Assembly: GCF_900142575.1 (NCBI RefSeq)
Contig: NZ_FRBI01000044.1
Coordinates: 1-38,405 of the forward strand
Source of the DNA: Actinacidiphila paucisporea
Lineage (GTDB): Bacteria; Actinomycetota; Actinomycetes; Streptomycetales; Streptomycetaceae
DNA: 38,405 nucleotides
Direction: 5' to 3'
A program made the translations under genes and the position numbers. This document shows positions 6,819 to 15,838 of the stretch, in pieces; the first letter of the stretch is position 1, and each line of letters starts with the position of its first letter. The notes beneath the pieces are model-generated. The model was not told the DNA's origin and ran no database searches. It saw only the letters and a program-made list of their open reading frames with translations.

Positions 6819-9800
6819 ATGGGGTTTCGGCGTTTCAGGCTGTTTTCAGCTGGGTTAGTCCTTGCTCTGCTTGCCGGGCTGTTGTCCCTGGTTCCGTCAG
6901 CCGCCGTGTCGGCGGCCGCGCCACCAGGGCAGACGTCAGCATTGGTGGCGGGGCCAAGGCCCGCGAAGGCGCAGGTCCCGATGACGCTGGCGCAGCGCCG
7001 GGTGCAGGTCGCGGGAGACCGGAAGAGCGCGTCGTCCGCAGTGGTCGCCATCGCCCGGACGGTGGTCTCGGCGCACGGTCGGCCGACGGTCGCGACGGTG
7101 AACGGCAGCGTCAGGACCTCGCGTGCGACCGCCGAGAAGGACGTAGGAAAGGCCATCGGGGGTGCGGGGAAGAGCCCCGCATCGCCGAAGGCGGCTGCCG
7201 GGGTGGGGGTGTGGGGCGTTCCGAACGCTGTTGTTGTGTCGGGGCCGGGAGGTGATCCGCGGTCCTGGTCGGACACCGAGGCGAACCCCGGAACGTTCAA
7301 CAACGGCATTGTCATCCCGGGCGAGTCGGTGACGGTCTCGGCGAATATCTGGAACTCCGAGAACGCCTACGACTCGACAGTCGGCTACTACCTCGATCCG
7401 CAGTACCAGGTGCACGTCACCTATGAGTTCTCCGGATGCGGGACGGACACCACCGTCGACCTCGGCCAGACCGTGACCGCGCATTCCGGCTACACGCGGC
7501 TCAACGGTTCGAACGGCGGGCCGACGCCGGCCCCGCCGCGGGTGTCGGCGACGTTCACCGTGCCGACCGACTGCCTGACGACCTTCTCGAAACTGTTCAG
7601 CGCGAAGGTGATCGGCACGGTCACTGACGCGGGCGGTTCGAGCGGCGCGGTGCCCGTCATTTCTTACGCCTTCCCCGGTGTGACCGCGGATCAGGTCCGC
7701 GGCGGCCGCTGCGGTGACACCGCGTCGGGCGCGACCCGCCCCCAGGCGCTGGTGTGCGACCCGGTGAACACCGCGAGCGGCGCGTTTTCCGAAGTGTTCA
7801 CGGACGCGGCGGTGCCCGCTCCGGGCGTCGCCTTCAGCCTGAACCGCGGCTACTCCTCCAACGACACGGTCGCGGGTGCGCTGGGCACCGGCTGGACGCT
7901 GCCATGGGAGACCGCCCTGACGGTGGCGTCCAACGGGGACGTCACACTCCGGGACGAGAACGGCGCGCTCTACACCTACACCAAAACCTCCAGCGGCACG
8001 TTCACGACCCCGCTGCTGAGCCGCTCCGCGCTGGCGGCGGTCTCCGGCGGCTACACCTTGACGACCCTGGACGGGCAGAAGCTCGCCTTCAACGCGGTCG
8101 GACAGCTCACCAGCAGGGTGGACCGGTCCGGTCAGGGGCTGGCCGTCGGGTACTCCGGTGGCCGGCCAGCCAGCGTGACGGATGCCGCAGGCCGGGTGGT
8201 GACCCTGGCGTACAGCGGCGACAAGCTGAGCAGGGCCACCCTGGCCGACGGCCGGCACGTCGACTACGCCTACACCGGCGCCCTTCTGACCACCGTCACC
8301 GCCACGGACGGCAAGGCCACCACCTACGGCTACGACACCGCCGGACGCCTCGCCTCGGTCAAGGACCCGCTGTCGAACTACCTGACACGCAACACCTATG
8401 ACTCCGCCGGGCGGGTCACCACACAGACCGACGCGAACGGCAACGCGACCACGTTCTCCTACCCGGCGGGCGAGACAGACGTCACCGGCCCGGACGGCGC
8501 CGTGTGGAGCGACCTGTACGACGCCGGGGTGCTCGTCGCCCGCTACGACCCCTTCGGCAACAAGGCGTTCTACGGGTACGACGAAGACGGCAACCGCACC
8601 TCCGTACTCGACCCGCTCAGCGTGCAGGTCGTCGACACCTACGACTCCTCCGGCCGACTGCTCAGCCACGCGGACGGGGCCGCCGACACGCAGAAGTGGA
8701 CCTACTCCGCGGGGTACGTCGCCACCTACACCGACGGCCGCTCGAACCAGACCATCTACGGCTACGACAGCGCAGGACACCTCACGTCCACCACCGACCC
8801 TGCCGGCGGCGTCACGAACCTGACGTACACCGCGGCCGGGCGGCCCGCCACGGTGACCACGCCGCGCGGCGAGACGACGACCTACAGCTACGACGGGGCC
8901 GGAAACGTCACAACGGTCACCTCCCCGCTCGGCGGGAAAGCCGTCTTCACCTACGACTCCGCCGGGCGGCTACTCACCGACACAGAACCAGGCAGTGCAG
9001 TCACCACCTACGGCTACGACGCAGCAGGCCGCGTCACCTCCACCACCGACGCCCGCAACGGAACCACCACCTACACCTACGACGGAGCCGGCCGCGCGCT
9101 GACCGTCGTCGACCCGCTCGGCGCGACCACGACCTACGGCTACGACGCGGCAGGCCAGCTCACCTCCACCACCGACCCGGCAGGGACCAGCACCCGCACC
9201 TACAACAGCGCCGGCCTGCTGACCTCGGCCACCGACCCGCTCGGCGCGACCACCTCCTACGGCTACGACAAGGCCCACCACCTGATCAGCAAGACCACCC
9301 CGCGGGGCAACGCCACCGGAGCAAACAAGGCCGCCTACACCTGGACCTACGGCTACGACACCGCCGGGAACCAGACCACCGTCTCCGACCCGACCGGGGC
9401 GACCACCGCCACAACCTACGACTACGCACGGCGGCCGCTCACCGTCACCGACCCGCTGAACCGGAAGTCCAGCTACACCTACGACGGCGACGGCAACGTC
9501 ACCAAGATCGTCAACCCGCTCAACCAGAGCACCCGCTGGACGTACGACAAGAACAACAACGTCACCACCGTCACCAACGGACGCCTCAACGCGACCACAT
9601 ACGGCTACGACGCCGACGGCAACCTGACCTCCACCACATCCCCGCTGGGCGAGAAGACGACCTACACCGTCGACGCCGACGGCCGCCGGGACAGCGCGAC
9701 CGACCCGCGGGGCAACGTCGCGGGAGCGAACAAGGCCGCCTACACCTGGACCTACGGCTACGACGCAGTCGGAAAGCCCGTCAGCGTCACCGATCCGACC

Positions 9801-12011
9801 GGCGCGAACTCGCGACGCGGCTACGACGCCGCAGGCAACCTCACCTCCGCCACCGACGAACTGGGCCACGCCACCACCTACGCCTACGACGCCGACAACC
9901 GGCTCACCTCCGTCACCGCGCCCGACAACGGGGTCACCGCATATGTCTACGACGCACTCGGCAACCTCACCAAGCGCACGGACCCCAACACCCACGCCAC
10001 GACCTACGCCTACGACGCCGACCAGCAACTGACAAAGGTCACCGACTCGCTGGGCCGCTCCGACACGTACAGCTACGACCTCGACGGCAACCGCAAGACG
10101 ACCACCGACGCCCGCGGCCAGACGACGACCACCGCCTACAACGGCATCGGGCTGCCCACCGGGACGACGTACAGCGACGGCACCCCCGCAGTCGGCTACA
10201 CCTACGACGCGGCCGGCCAGATCACCGCCGTCACCGACGCAACCGGCAGCCGGACGTTCACCTACAACGCCCTGGGCCGTCCGCTCACCGTGTCCGCTCC
10301 CGGCAGCACCACCCCATTCACCTACACCTACGACGCGGCCGGCAACGTCACGGGCCGCACCTACCCGGACGGCGCCCAGGCCACCTTCACGTACAACAAC
10401 GACGAGCAGATCACCGACCAGAGCGCCAACTCGGCCACCGCCAAGTACGCCTACGACCCGGCCGGCAACCTCACCACCACAACGCTGCCCACCGCCAACG
10501 GGTACATCGAATCCCGCAGCTACGACGGCGCCGGCCACCTGGCCACCGTAGCCTCCGCCAAAGCCGGCGCCACACTGTCCAGTTGGACCGCCACCCGGGA
10601 CGCCGCCGGTCAGCCGACCAAGGTGACCGCCACCCGCGCCGGCATCACGGTCCAGCCAGTCGGCTACACCTACGACGCGAACGGCCGGCTCCAGTCGGAG
10701 TGCGCTGCCCCGGCTGGCTCGACCGGCTGCCCGACCGGCGCCACGAAAACCGCCTACACCTACGACAAGGCCGGCAACCGACTGACGAAGGCCACCGGCA
10801 CCGTCGGCTCCACCACCACCAGCACCGTCTACACCTACGACGCGGCCGACGAACTAGCCAAGACGGTGACCGGCTCCACGACCACCTCCTACGGCTACGA
10901 CGCCGACGGCAACCAGACCACCGCCGGGGCCAACACCTTCACCTACAACGCCGCCAACCAGCTCTCCGGCGCCACCGCCGGCTCCAACACCTACAAGTTC
11001 ACCTACGACGCCGACGGCAACCGCACGAGGACGACGGCCAACGGCGCGCTCTCCCGCACCACGTACTGGGACATCAACAACCCGCTCCCGCAGATCGCCG
11101 ACGAGACGAACGGCTCCGGCGCGCTGATCGCCGACTACCGCTACGACCCGCTCGGTGAGCCGCAGGCGCTGCACAACGCCGCCGGCACCTTCTACGACCA
11201 CCACGACCTGTCCGGCTCCGTCACCGACCTGACCAGCTCGGCCGGCGTCGACCAGTACCGATACTCCTACGACGCCTATGGCAACACAACCGCCACCAGC
11301 GCCTGGTCAGCGGGGCGCCCGCCAACCCCTTCGGGTACACCGGCCAGTACCAGGACCCCAACGGCTCGGCGTTCGGCTACCAGCTGCGAGCCCGCAGCTA
11401 CAGCCCCACCACCGGCCGCTTCACCAGCACCGACCCGCTCGACCGGTCGACCGGCGACCCATACACCTCAGCCTACGCCTACGCCGACGACCGCCCGACC
11501 GTGCTATCCGACCCGTCCGGCGCCTGCCCGCTGTGCGTCAGCGCGGGGATCGGCGCCCTCACCGGGGCCGTCATCGGCGGCGTCTCCTACACCGTCGGCC
11601 ACCAGGACGACTTCAGCTGGCAAAGCCTCGCCGGGGCCACCGGGAAGGGAGCGGTCGAAGGCGGCATCGCCGGCCTGCTCATCCCGGGCGCGGGCACCAG
11701 CGTCAGCGAACTCCTCGGGCTCGAAGGCGGCCTGCGGACCATCACCTCGCTCACGGTCAACAGCCTGGTCGGCGCTGGCTTCACGTGGGCGGTCAACACC
11801 GTCGAGTGCCGATCCACCACCCCGCAGGACCTGCTGTGGGGCGCGCTGTTCGGCGCCGCGGGCGACCTGGCCCCGCAGTTCGCCCGCGTACTGCGGGAAG
11901 GGAACTGGCGCAACCTCCCGTGGAGCTCCGACGCCGGATCACTCAGCACTGGCGACGAACCGCGCCTGTGGCCCAATAACCAAGACGAATCCCGACAGAA
12001 CGCCGAGCTGA
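6819..12011 (+). CDS. RHS/YD-repeat secreted protein 1, frameshifted near its C-terminus
   Basis: Large exported RHS protein of the polymorphic-toxin type: a Sec-type signal (basic FRRFRLF, then hydrophobic LVLALLAGLLSLV, Ala-rich cleavage region near residue 33), a DUF6531-like segment from about residue 313 (CDPVNTASGAFSEVF), and dozens of YD repeats of the form YGYDAAGRLTSTTDP from about residue 440 to 1480, which would build the RHS shell. Up to about base 11302 the frame is normal. Beyond it, this frame gives arginine-proline-threonine-rich noise until 12011, while the RHS core (GAPANPFGYTGQYQD, then RARSYSPTTGRFTSTDPL) continues one frame over. Restoring one base near 11301 would yield about 1865 residues. 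Either a null mutation, a sequencing error or a deliberate frameshift. Confidence 0.85.
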   Translation: MGFRRFRLFSAGLVLALLAGLLSLVPSAAVSAAAPPGQTSALVAGPRPAKAQVPMTLAQRRVQVAGDRKSASSAVVAIARTVVSAHGRPTVATVNGSVRTSRATAEKDVGKAIGGAGKSPASPKAAAGVGVWGVPNAVVVSGPGGDPRSWSDTEANPGTFNNGIVIPGESVTVSANIWNSENAYDSTVGYYLDPQYQVHVTYEFSGCGTDTTVDLGQTVTAHSGYTRLNGSNGGPTPAPPRVSATFTVPTDCLTTFSKLFSAKVIGTVTDAGGSSGAVPVISYAFPGVTADQVRGGRCGDTASGATRPQALVCDPVNTASGAFSEVFTDAAVPAPGVAFSLNRGYSSNDTVAGALGTGWTLPWETALTVASNGDVTLRDENGALYTYTKTSSGTFTTPLLSRSALAAVSGGYTLTTLDGQKLAFNAVGQLTSRVDRSGQGLAVGYSGGRPASVTDAAGRVVTLAYSGDKLSRATLADGRHVDYAYTGALLTTVTATDGKATTYGYDTAGRLASVKDPLSNYLTRNTYDSAGRVTTQTDANGNATTFSYPAGETDVTGPDGAVWSDLYDAGVLVARYDPFGNKAFYGYDEDGNRTSVLDPLSVQVVDTYDSSGRLLSHADGAADTQKWTYSAGYVATYTDGRSNQTIYGYDSAGHLTSTTDPAGGVTNLTYTAAGRPATVTTPRGETTTYSYDGAGNVTTVTSPLGGKAVFTYDSAGRLLTDTEPGSAVTTYGYDAAGRVTSTTDARNGTTTYTYDGAGRALTVVDPLGATTTYGYDAAGQLTSTTDPAGTSTRTYNSAGLLTSATDPLGATTSYGYDKAHHLISKTTPRGNATGANKAAYTWTYGYDTAGNQTTVSDPTGATTATTYDYARRPLTVTDPLNRKSSYTYDGDGNVTKIVNPLNQSTRWTYDKNNNVTTVTNGRLNATTYGYDADGNLTSTTSPLGEKTTYTVDADGRRDSATDPRGNVAGANKAAYTWTYGYDAVGKPVSVTDPTGANSRRGYDAAGNLTSATDELGHATTYAYDADNRLTSVTAPDNGVTAYVYDALGNLTKRTDPNTHATTYAYDADQQLTKVTDSLGRSDTYSYDLDGNRKTTTDARGQTTTTAYNGIGLPTGTTYSDGTPAVGYTYDAAGQITAVTDATGSRTFTYNALGRPLTVSAPGSTTPFTYTYDAAGNVTGRTYPDGAQATFTYNNDEQITDQSANSATAKYAYDPAGNLTTTTLPTANGYIESRSYDGAGHLATVASAKAGATLSSWTATRDAAGQPTKVTATRAGITVQPVGYTYDANGRLQSECAAPAGSTGCPTGATKTAYTYDKAGNRLTKATGTVGSTTTSTVYTYDAADELAKTVTGSTTTSYGYDADGNQTTAGANTFTYNAANQLSGATAGSNTYKFTYDADGNRTRTTANGALSRTTYWDINNPLPQIADETNGSGALIADYRYDPLGEPQALHNAAGTFYDHHDLSGSVTDLTSSAGVDQYRYSYDAYGNTTATSAWSAGRPPTPSGTPASTRTPTARRSATSCEPAATAPPPAASPAPTRSTGRPATHTPQPTPTPTTARPCYPTRPAPARCASARGSAPSPGPSSAASPTPSATRTTSAGKASPGPPGRERSKAASPACSSRARAPASANSSGSKAACGPSPRSRSTAWSALASRGRSTPSSADPPPRRTCCGARCSAPRATWPRSSPAYCGKGTGATSRGAPTPDHSALATNRACGPITKTNPDRTPS

Positions 12012-12412
12012 AGGGTGCCCGCGACCGTGGCATCAACCCCCGGGCGCTGCCCGACGGAGGCGGCCTCGACGCCCTCAGGGCCGAGATCGGCAGTTCCGAC
12101 CACTTCAAGTGGGCCGTCGTTCCGAACGCCAGTGGCCGCATGAGCCTTAAGGCCATGCCCTGGAGTGCGGGCGGCAACGGGTGGACGAACTCGGAACTGG
12201 CGCACACCGTGCTCGCCGGAAAGGGCGGCGGAGTCTACGCGGCTGGCGAAGGCCGGATCCTTCCGGACGGGGCGGTGGTCATCGCCCACCAGAGCGGCCA
12301 CTTCACACCGGACGTGTCCACTCTCCAGATCGCCAAGACCGCCTTCAAGAGAGCCGGCATCGACGTGTCACTGGTCGAGGACCTCGACGAATGGGAGATC
12401 TTCTACGGCTAG
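11501..12412 (+). CDS. Out-of-frame RHS core end and toxin-like C-terminus of RHS protein 1
   Basis: Coding similarity to an RHS core begins at 11303 and runs to 12412; GTG 11501 is merely the first usable start. It opens with DDRPTVLSDPSGACPLC, the DPSG motif that ends RHS cores, followed by a glycine-rich pretoxin segment (IAGLLIPGAGTSVSELLG) and a variable C-terminal domain of about 130 residues. That domain contains SELAHTVLAG, GGVYAAGEGRILPDGAV and HQSGHFTP. I recall a similar G-x-V-xx-AG...SGHY-x-P arrangement in some polymorphic toxin tips, but cannot name the family. Alone it would lack a secretion signal. A candidate immunity gene follows after 90 bases. Confidence 0.65.
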   Translation: MLSDPSGACPLCVSAGIGALTGAVIGGVSYTVGHQDDFSWQSLAGATGKGAVEGGIAGLLIPGAGTSVSELLGLEGGLRTITSLTVNSLVGAGFTWAVNTVECRSTTPQDLLWGALFGAAGDLAPQFARVLREGNWRNLPWSSDAGSLSTGDEPRLWPNNQDESRQNAELKGARDRGINPRALPDGGGLDALRAEIGSSDHFKWAVVPNASGRMSLKAMPWSAGGNGWTNSELAHTVLAGKGGGVYAAGEGRILPDGAVVIAHQSGHFTPDVSTLQIAKTAFKRAGIDVSLVEDLDEWEIFYG

Positions 12413-12502
12413 CCTCATCCGACCGGTCCGGCAGGCCACCTGACCGGGCCGGCCTGAACGTCCGACAGCACGCACGCACGAAACAGAAATGAGTGAACCG
12501 GT

Positions 12503-13081
12503 ATGCCGGTACCGAACCCGTCAACAAGAATCCCGGAGATCCGGCGACTGGTCCGCTCATCCGACGTCGGCGCCGACCGCGACCGGTGGCTGGCGCTGAT
12601 CGCCGAATGCAACGCCTTTCTCTCGGTGATCAGCTCCGCCGAGGACGCACACGCCGAAGAATGGGCCCAGGCGTTCCTGGAGGTCCTCGTGGCCGCTCAG
12701 GAACGCCGCGCCCTGCATTTCCCCACCCAGATCCTCAAACGCCGCATCCTGCTCCACGACGCGTCCATCAGCCTGTTCGGCGTCCGGCCGGGCGATCCGC
12801 TGACCGACCCGGACCTCATCTGGCACTGGTTCACCGAAAGCCTCGGATTCGGCCCCGCCGAGTACCGGCATCTCCTCGCTGCGGCGTCCTCCCCAGAGAG
12901 GCCGCCGGACGACCCCGCTCGGCTGAGGGACCTGTGGGTGGCCGCAGCGATCCGCGAAGCCGTCCTCGACCTCCGGCGCATCGCCCCCGCAATCACCGAT
13001 GAGGCGCTCCGCGACACGTCGGAGGAGTGGCGGAGGGCCGTGGTGGCCGCCGCCCCCAGACGGCCCACGCCCCCCGGCTGA
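12503..13081 (+). CDS. Hypothetical protein, candidate immunity protein for RHS protein 1
   Basis: 192 residues, soluble, helical, without signal peptide or membrane segment: features seen include EIRRLVRSSDVGADRDRWL at the start, a central acidic helix EEWAQAFLEVLVAAQERR and a C-terminal DLWVAAAIREAVLDLRRI. It lies 90 bases downstream of the RHS toxin tail, on the same strand, where polymorphic toxin systems place their immunity gene; that position is the only basis for the role. No known Imm family is recognised. The ATG at 12503 is preceded by GTGAAC, a weak ribosome-binding site. The gene ends 69 bases before the IS3 element and appears intact. Confidence 0.7.
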   Translation: MPVPNPSTRIPEIRRLVRSSDVGADRDRWLALIAECNAFLSVISSAEDAHAEEWAQAFLEVLVAAQERRALHFPTQILKRRILLHDASISLFGVRPGDPLTDPDLIWHWFTESLGFGPAEYRHLLAAASSPERPPDDPARLRDLWVAAAIREAVLDLRRIAPAITDEALRDTSEEWRRAVVAAAPRRPTPPG

Positions 13082-13221
13082 CGGAGCGACTGCTTGCCCG
13101 GATATCTCAACCTATACGGGCAACTGGGCAGAAGGCAAAGCATCACAAAGTGAGCTGCTCTGTGTTTCGTGGAGTCCCTGAAGCCTGGGTTACGATCCAG
13201 GCGTAAGGAGAACCACGAGCT

Positions 13222-13533
13222 GTGCCAGCACCACGTAAGTACCCCGATGAACTCCGCGAGCGCGCGATCCGTGAGGTTCGCTCGACCGGTCGTCCCATCG
13301 CGCACGTCGCCCGCGACCTCGGCATCCACAAGGAGGCTCTGCGCGGCTGGGTCCGCCAGGCCGAGGCGGACGCCGGTGAACGCGACGACCGGCTGACGAC
13401 TGCCGAGCGCGACGAGTTGAGGGAACTCCGCAAGGAAAACGCCGAGTTGAGGCGGGCGAACGAGATCCTCAAGGCCGCCTCGGTGTTTTTTGCCCAGGAG
13501 ATCGACCGTCCCCGGACGAGGCCGAGCAGGTGA
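13222..13533 (+). CDS. IS3-family transposase OrfA (helix-turn-helix)
   Basis: 103-residue DNA-binding subunit. It has the typical start YPDELRERAIREV, a helix-turn-helix (PIAHVARDLGIHKEALRGW, residues 30-48) and a leucine-zipper-like helix (ELRELRKENAELRRANEIL) before ASVFFAQEIDRPR. GTG 13222 has AAGGAG about 10-15 bases upstream. The run TTTTTT at 13486-13491, read as FF, is a likely slippery site for a -1 shift that would fuse OrfA to OrfB, as in other IS3 elements. The OrfA stop overlaps the OrfB start (GTGA at 13530-13533), which also permits coupled translation. Confidence 0.92.
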   Translation: MPAPRKYPDELRERAIREVRSTGRPIAHVARDLGIHKEALRGWVRQAEADAGERDDRLTTAERDELRELRKENAELRRANEILKAASVFFAQEIDRPRTRPSR

Positions 13534-14414
13534 TCGACCACCTGCGTGACAAGGGCCTCGGGGTCGATCCCGTCTGCCGGGTGCTGGAACTGTCGCCTTC
13601 GACGTACTTCGCGCGCAAGACGCGGCCGAAGTCGACCCGTCGGCTTCGTGACGAAGAACTGATACCGCTGGTCACGGCCGCGTGGGAGGACTCCGGACGC
13701 ACCTACGGGGCCCGCCGGGTCACCCGCGCCCTCGTCCGCGCCGGCCACCGCGTCGCCCGCTGCGCGGTCGAGCGGCTCATGGGCGACCTCGGCATCGAAG
13801 GCGTGATCCGCGGGCAACGCCGCCGCACCACGATCCCCGAGCCGGCCGCGCCGCGCCCGCCGGACCTGGTCAACCGCCTCTTCACGGCCGAACGGCCCAA
13901 CCAGTTGTGGCTTGCCGACCTGACCTACATCCGGACCTGGTCGGGGTGGGTCTACGTCGCGTTCGTCTTGGACGCGTACTCCCGTCGGATCGTGGGTTGG
14001 CAGGCCGCCACGCACATGCGCACCGACCTTCCGCTGGATGCGCTGGAAATGGCGCTGTGGCGGCAGAAGATCAAGAAGGACGCCGACCTCATCCACCACA
14101 GCGACAGAGGGTCGCAATACGTGTCCATTCGGTATACGGAGCGTCTTGCCGAGGTCGGCGCCTCAGCGTCGGTCGGCTCCGTCGCGGACTCGTACGACAA
14201 CGCGATGGCCGAGGCCCTGAACGGCACGTTCAAGGCTGAGTTGATTGAATATCAGGGGCCGTGGCGCGACTTCGACGAGGTCGAGCGGGCCGTCTTCCAG
14301 TGGGTCGCGTGGTACAACAGTGAACGACTCCACTCCGCCCTCGGCTACGTGCCACCCGACGAGTACGAGCAGACGTACTGGGCGCAACTGGAACAAGCCC
14401 CGCAGACCGCTTGA
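13530..14414 (+). CDS. IS3-family transposase OrfB (DDE integrase)
   Basis: 294 residues with the HTH_21-like region (DSGRTYGARRVTRALVRAG), then the integrase core (rve). The catalytic triad is intact: Asp130 in WLADLTYI, Asp192 in HHSDRGSQY and Glu228 in NAMAEALNGTFK, with the classic 35 residues between the last two. The end LHSALGYVPPDEYE is typical. Together with OrfA it makes the transposase that circularises and inserts the element. No truncation is seen, so the element may be active. Confidence 0.94.
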   Translation: MIDHLRDKGLGVDPVCRVLELSPSTYFARKTRPKSTRRLRDEELIPLVTAAWEDSGRTYGARRVTRALVRAGHRVARCAVERLMGDLGIEGVIRGQRRRTTIPEPAAPRPPDLVNRLFTAERPNQLWLADLTYIRTWSGWVYVAFVLDAYSRRIVGWQAATHMRTDLPLDALEMALWRQKIKKDADLIHHSDRGSQYVSIRYTERLAEVGASASVGSVADSYDNAMAEALNGTFKAELIEYQGPWRDFDEVERAVFQWVAWYNSERLHSALGYVPPDEYEQTYWAQLEQAPQTA

Positions 14415-14462
14415 TCACACGATCGCGGACTCTACGAAACTCGGGGCAGCTCACACCCTCGG

Positions 14463-14559
14463 GCGACGTCATTTCTGGTAAACATCCAGGGCACTCAAGA
14501 TCGCCAACTGCTGCTCAAACCGTTGGCTAATCGCTGCTACTTCAAGTGAACGAAGCCAG
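14463..14559 (+). repeat. 97-bp duplicated tail, copy A
   Basis: Aligns without gaps to 17758-17854 at about 81 of 97 positions. Both copies keep one open frame to the same TGA (here ...GTQDRQLLLKPLANRCYFK), so they may be ends of related genes; alternatively both are IS termini. Copy A begins 9 bases after the IS3 right end, which may have removed the rest of a gene. Confidence 0.6.
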
Positions 14560-14575
14560 TCACGAAAGATCGACG

Positions 14576-15838
14576 TTAGCGGCCGTTCAGCGGTCCGCTC
14601 GGTGAATGGAACATCCGCATCTGCTCCAACTGACCGCTTGCCTGCTCGCTGATCCGCTGGAGAGCCTCACGCCGGATCAGGTCACGTGTCGCGCCGGAAT
14701 GCGCCTCGTTGCTTTCCTCGATCGACACGACAGATTGCAGGATCTGCTTCAGGGGCGACCACGGCGGCACCTTCTTCACTTTGCCGCCGACGATCACCCA
14801 GCCACCGGCATCCTCGCTCACGCCGTCGAGCACCACCGCCGGCCCCGCCTTGGGGTGGCGGTCGCGCTGGACGGTCACGCCGATGGTGGCGACGTGACCC
14901 GCGAGGTCGATATCGGTGACCTCGACCTCTATGAGGTGGCCCAGCTTGTCGGCCGGATCACCAAGGCGGAAGGCGTCGCCTACGGTGAGGCCTTGGCTTC
15001 CCGAGACCCCTGATTGCAGGTACGAGATTCCGTCCTGCAGCGCATGCACCAGTACGACGGGTTGCCCGATGGCAGCATCCCAGGCTTCAGGCACGCGGAA
15101 TTCGACGAAATAGCCACCGGCCAACGCCATGAGGTACCCGGGGAGGTCGTGTCGGTGCAGTGGGCGCAACTGCACTGTGTATCGGTACACATCCTCCTCG
15201 GGCGCCCAGACCCGGCTTTGGTCGCCCCATCCTCGGCCCCACATATTCGCGGCGTTGAGCCCCGGGCCGATAGTGAAGAGAAGACTGCCGCGCCTGTCCC
15301 GCTCGGTGTAGTACGGGTGCGGAGCCATATAGGTGTTCGCCGCACTCATCACGTCCCAGGGGTCCATGTAGGGTTGCGTCGATCCTTCGATCCTGGAATG
15401 GATCAACCCGTACCTATGGCCCATCTCCTGGCCGAGCAGGCTCGGCGGAAAAGAATCACCACCGCAGACTGCCCCGTCCGCGCCACCGAACAGATCTGAC
15501 GGCCAGTTTGTGACCACGAGAACCGAGAAGTACGGGGTCAGGTCGATGCCGTTGGCCACTGCCGCCGCGCGAGCCCATGCGATGAGATCACTGCGGCCTT
15601 TCTGGTTTCCCCCGGAGCCCTGGTAGTCGGATTTCCGCTTGCCCAACGGAAGCCAGCCGAAGACGGCCGAACCACTGAGGTCCAGACTTCCGTGGGACAT
15701 TTCGCGGAAGTAGTCGACCATGTTGTATTTCCCAGCCCCCGCACTCGTGAACATCTCCTCGTATCTACGCCGAGGATACGGCTCCGAGCCGTCGTCGCTG
15801 GACTTGCAGAGCAGTACTGCCCAGGGGGTCGCAGGCAT
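14576..15838 (-). CDS. Metzincin-like metalloprotease family protein with first zinc ligand His replaced by Gln
   Basis: 420 residues. The N-terminal half resembles secreted zinc peptidases: SPEPYPRR-like entry, YNMVDYFREMSHGSLDLSG, a possible active-site helix LLGQEMGHRYGLIHSR (residues 134-149) and a Met-turn PWDVMSA (Met164). The helix fits HExxHxxGxxH except that the first His is Gln137 (CAG); Glu138, His141, Gly144 and His147 are present. Without that ligand the enzyme is probably inactive or uses another role. The C-terminal half carries a beta-rich segment (IEVEVTDIDLAGHVATIGV) and a helical tail. I see no clear signal peptide at this start. The ATG at 15838 has GAAGGTGG about 9 bases upstream. 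Transcribed alone; its 3' end abuts repeat copy A. Confidence 0.8.
   Translation of the reverse strand: MPATPWAVLLCKSSDDGSEPYPRRRYEEMFTSAGAGKYNMVDYFREMSHGSLDLSGSAVFGWLPLGKRKSDYQGSGGNQKGRSDLIAWARAAAVANGIDLTPYFSVLVVTNWPSDLFGGADGAVCGGDSFPPSLLGQEMGHRYGLIHSRIEGSTQPYMDPWDVMSAANTYMAPHPYYTERDRRGSLLFTIGPGLNAANMWGRGWGDQSRVWAPEEDVYRYTVQLRPLHRHDLPGYLMALAGGYFVEFRVPEAWDAAIGQPVVLVHALQDGISYLQSGVSGSQGLTVGDAFRLGDPADKLGHLIEVEVTDIDLAGHVATIGVTVQRDRHPKAGPAVVLDGVSEDAGGWVIVGGKVKKVPPWSPLKQILQSVVSIEESNEAHSGATRDLIRREALQRISEQASGQLEQMRMFHSPSGPLNGR

Larger units (their letters stand above)
13150..14454 (+). mobile_element. IS3-family insertion sequence, apparently complete
   Basis: About 1.3 kb with two overlapping transposase genes. 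The ends are inverted repeats: 13150-13177 (begins GTGAGCTGCTCTGTGTTTCG) and the complement of 14427-14454 (begins GTGAGCTGCCCCGAGTTTCG), with about 24 of 28 positions alike. No clear 3-4 bp target duplication is visible. It sits between the candidate immunity gene and the first copy of the 97-bp duplicated tail. Confidence 0.82.

Noticed and set aside
6936..10538. Long open frames antisense to RHS protein 1 (614 and 522 residues)
   Set aside because: They mirror the repeat-rich, GC-biased sense gene and give Val/Gly/Arg-rich translations without domains; the sense strand carries clear RHS motifs.
8300..11000. CRISPR-like regular repeats
   Set aside because: The periodicity is that of YD codons in one open frame; units vary and there are no unique spacers.
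8504..11158. 884-residue plus-strand frame inside RHS protein 1
   Set aside because: Arg/His/Leu-rich translation of the repeats in a shifted frame, no start context and no domain.
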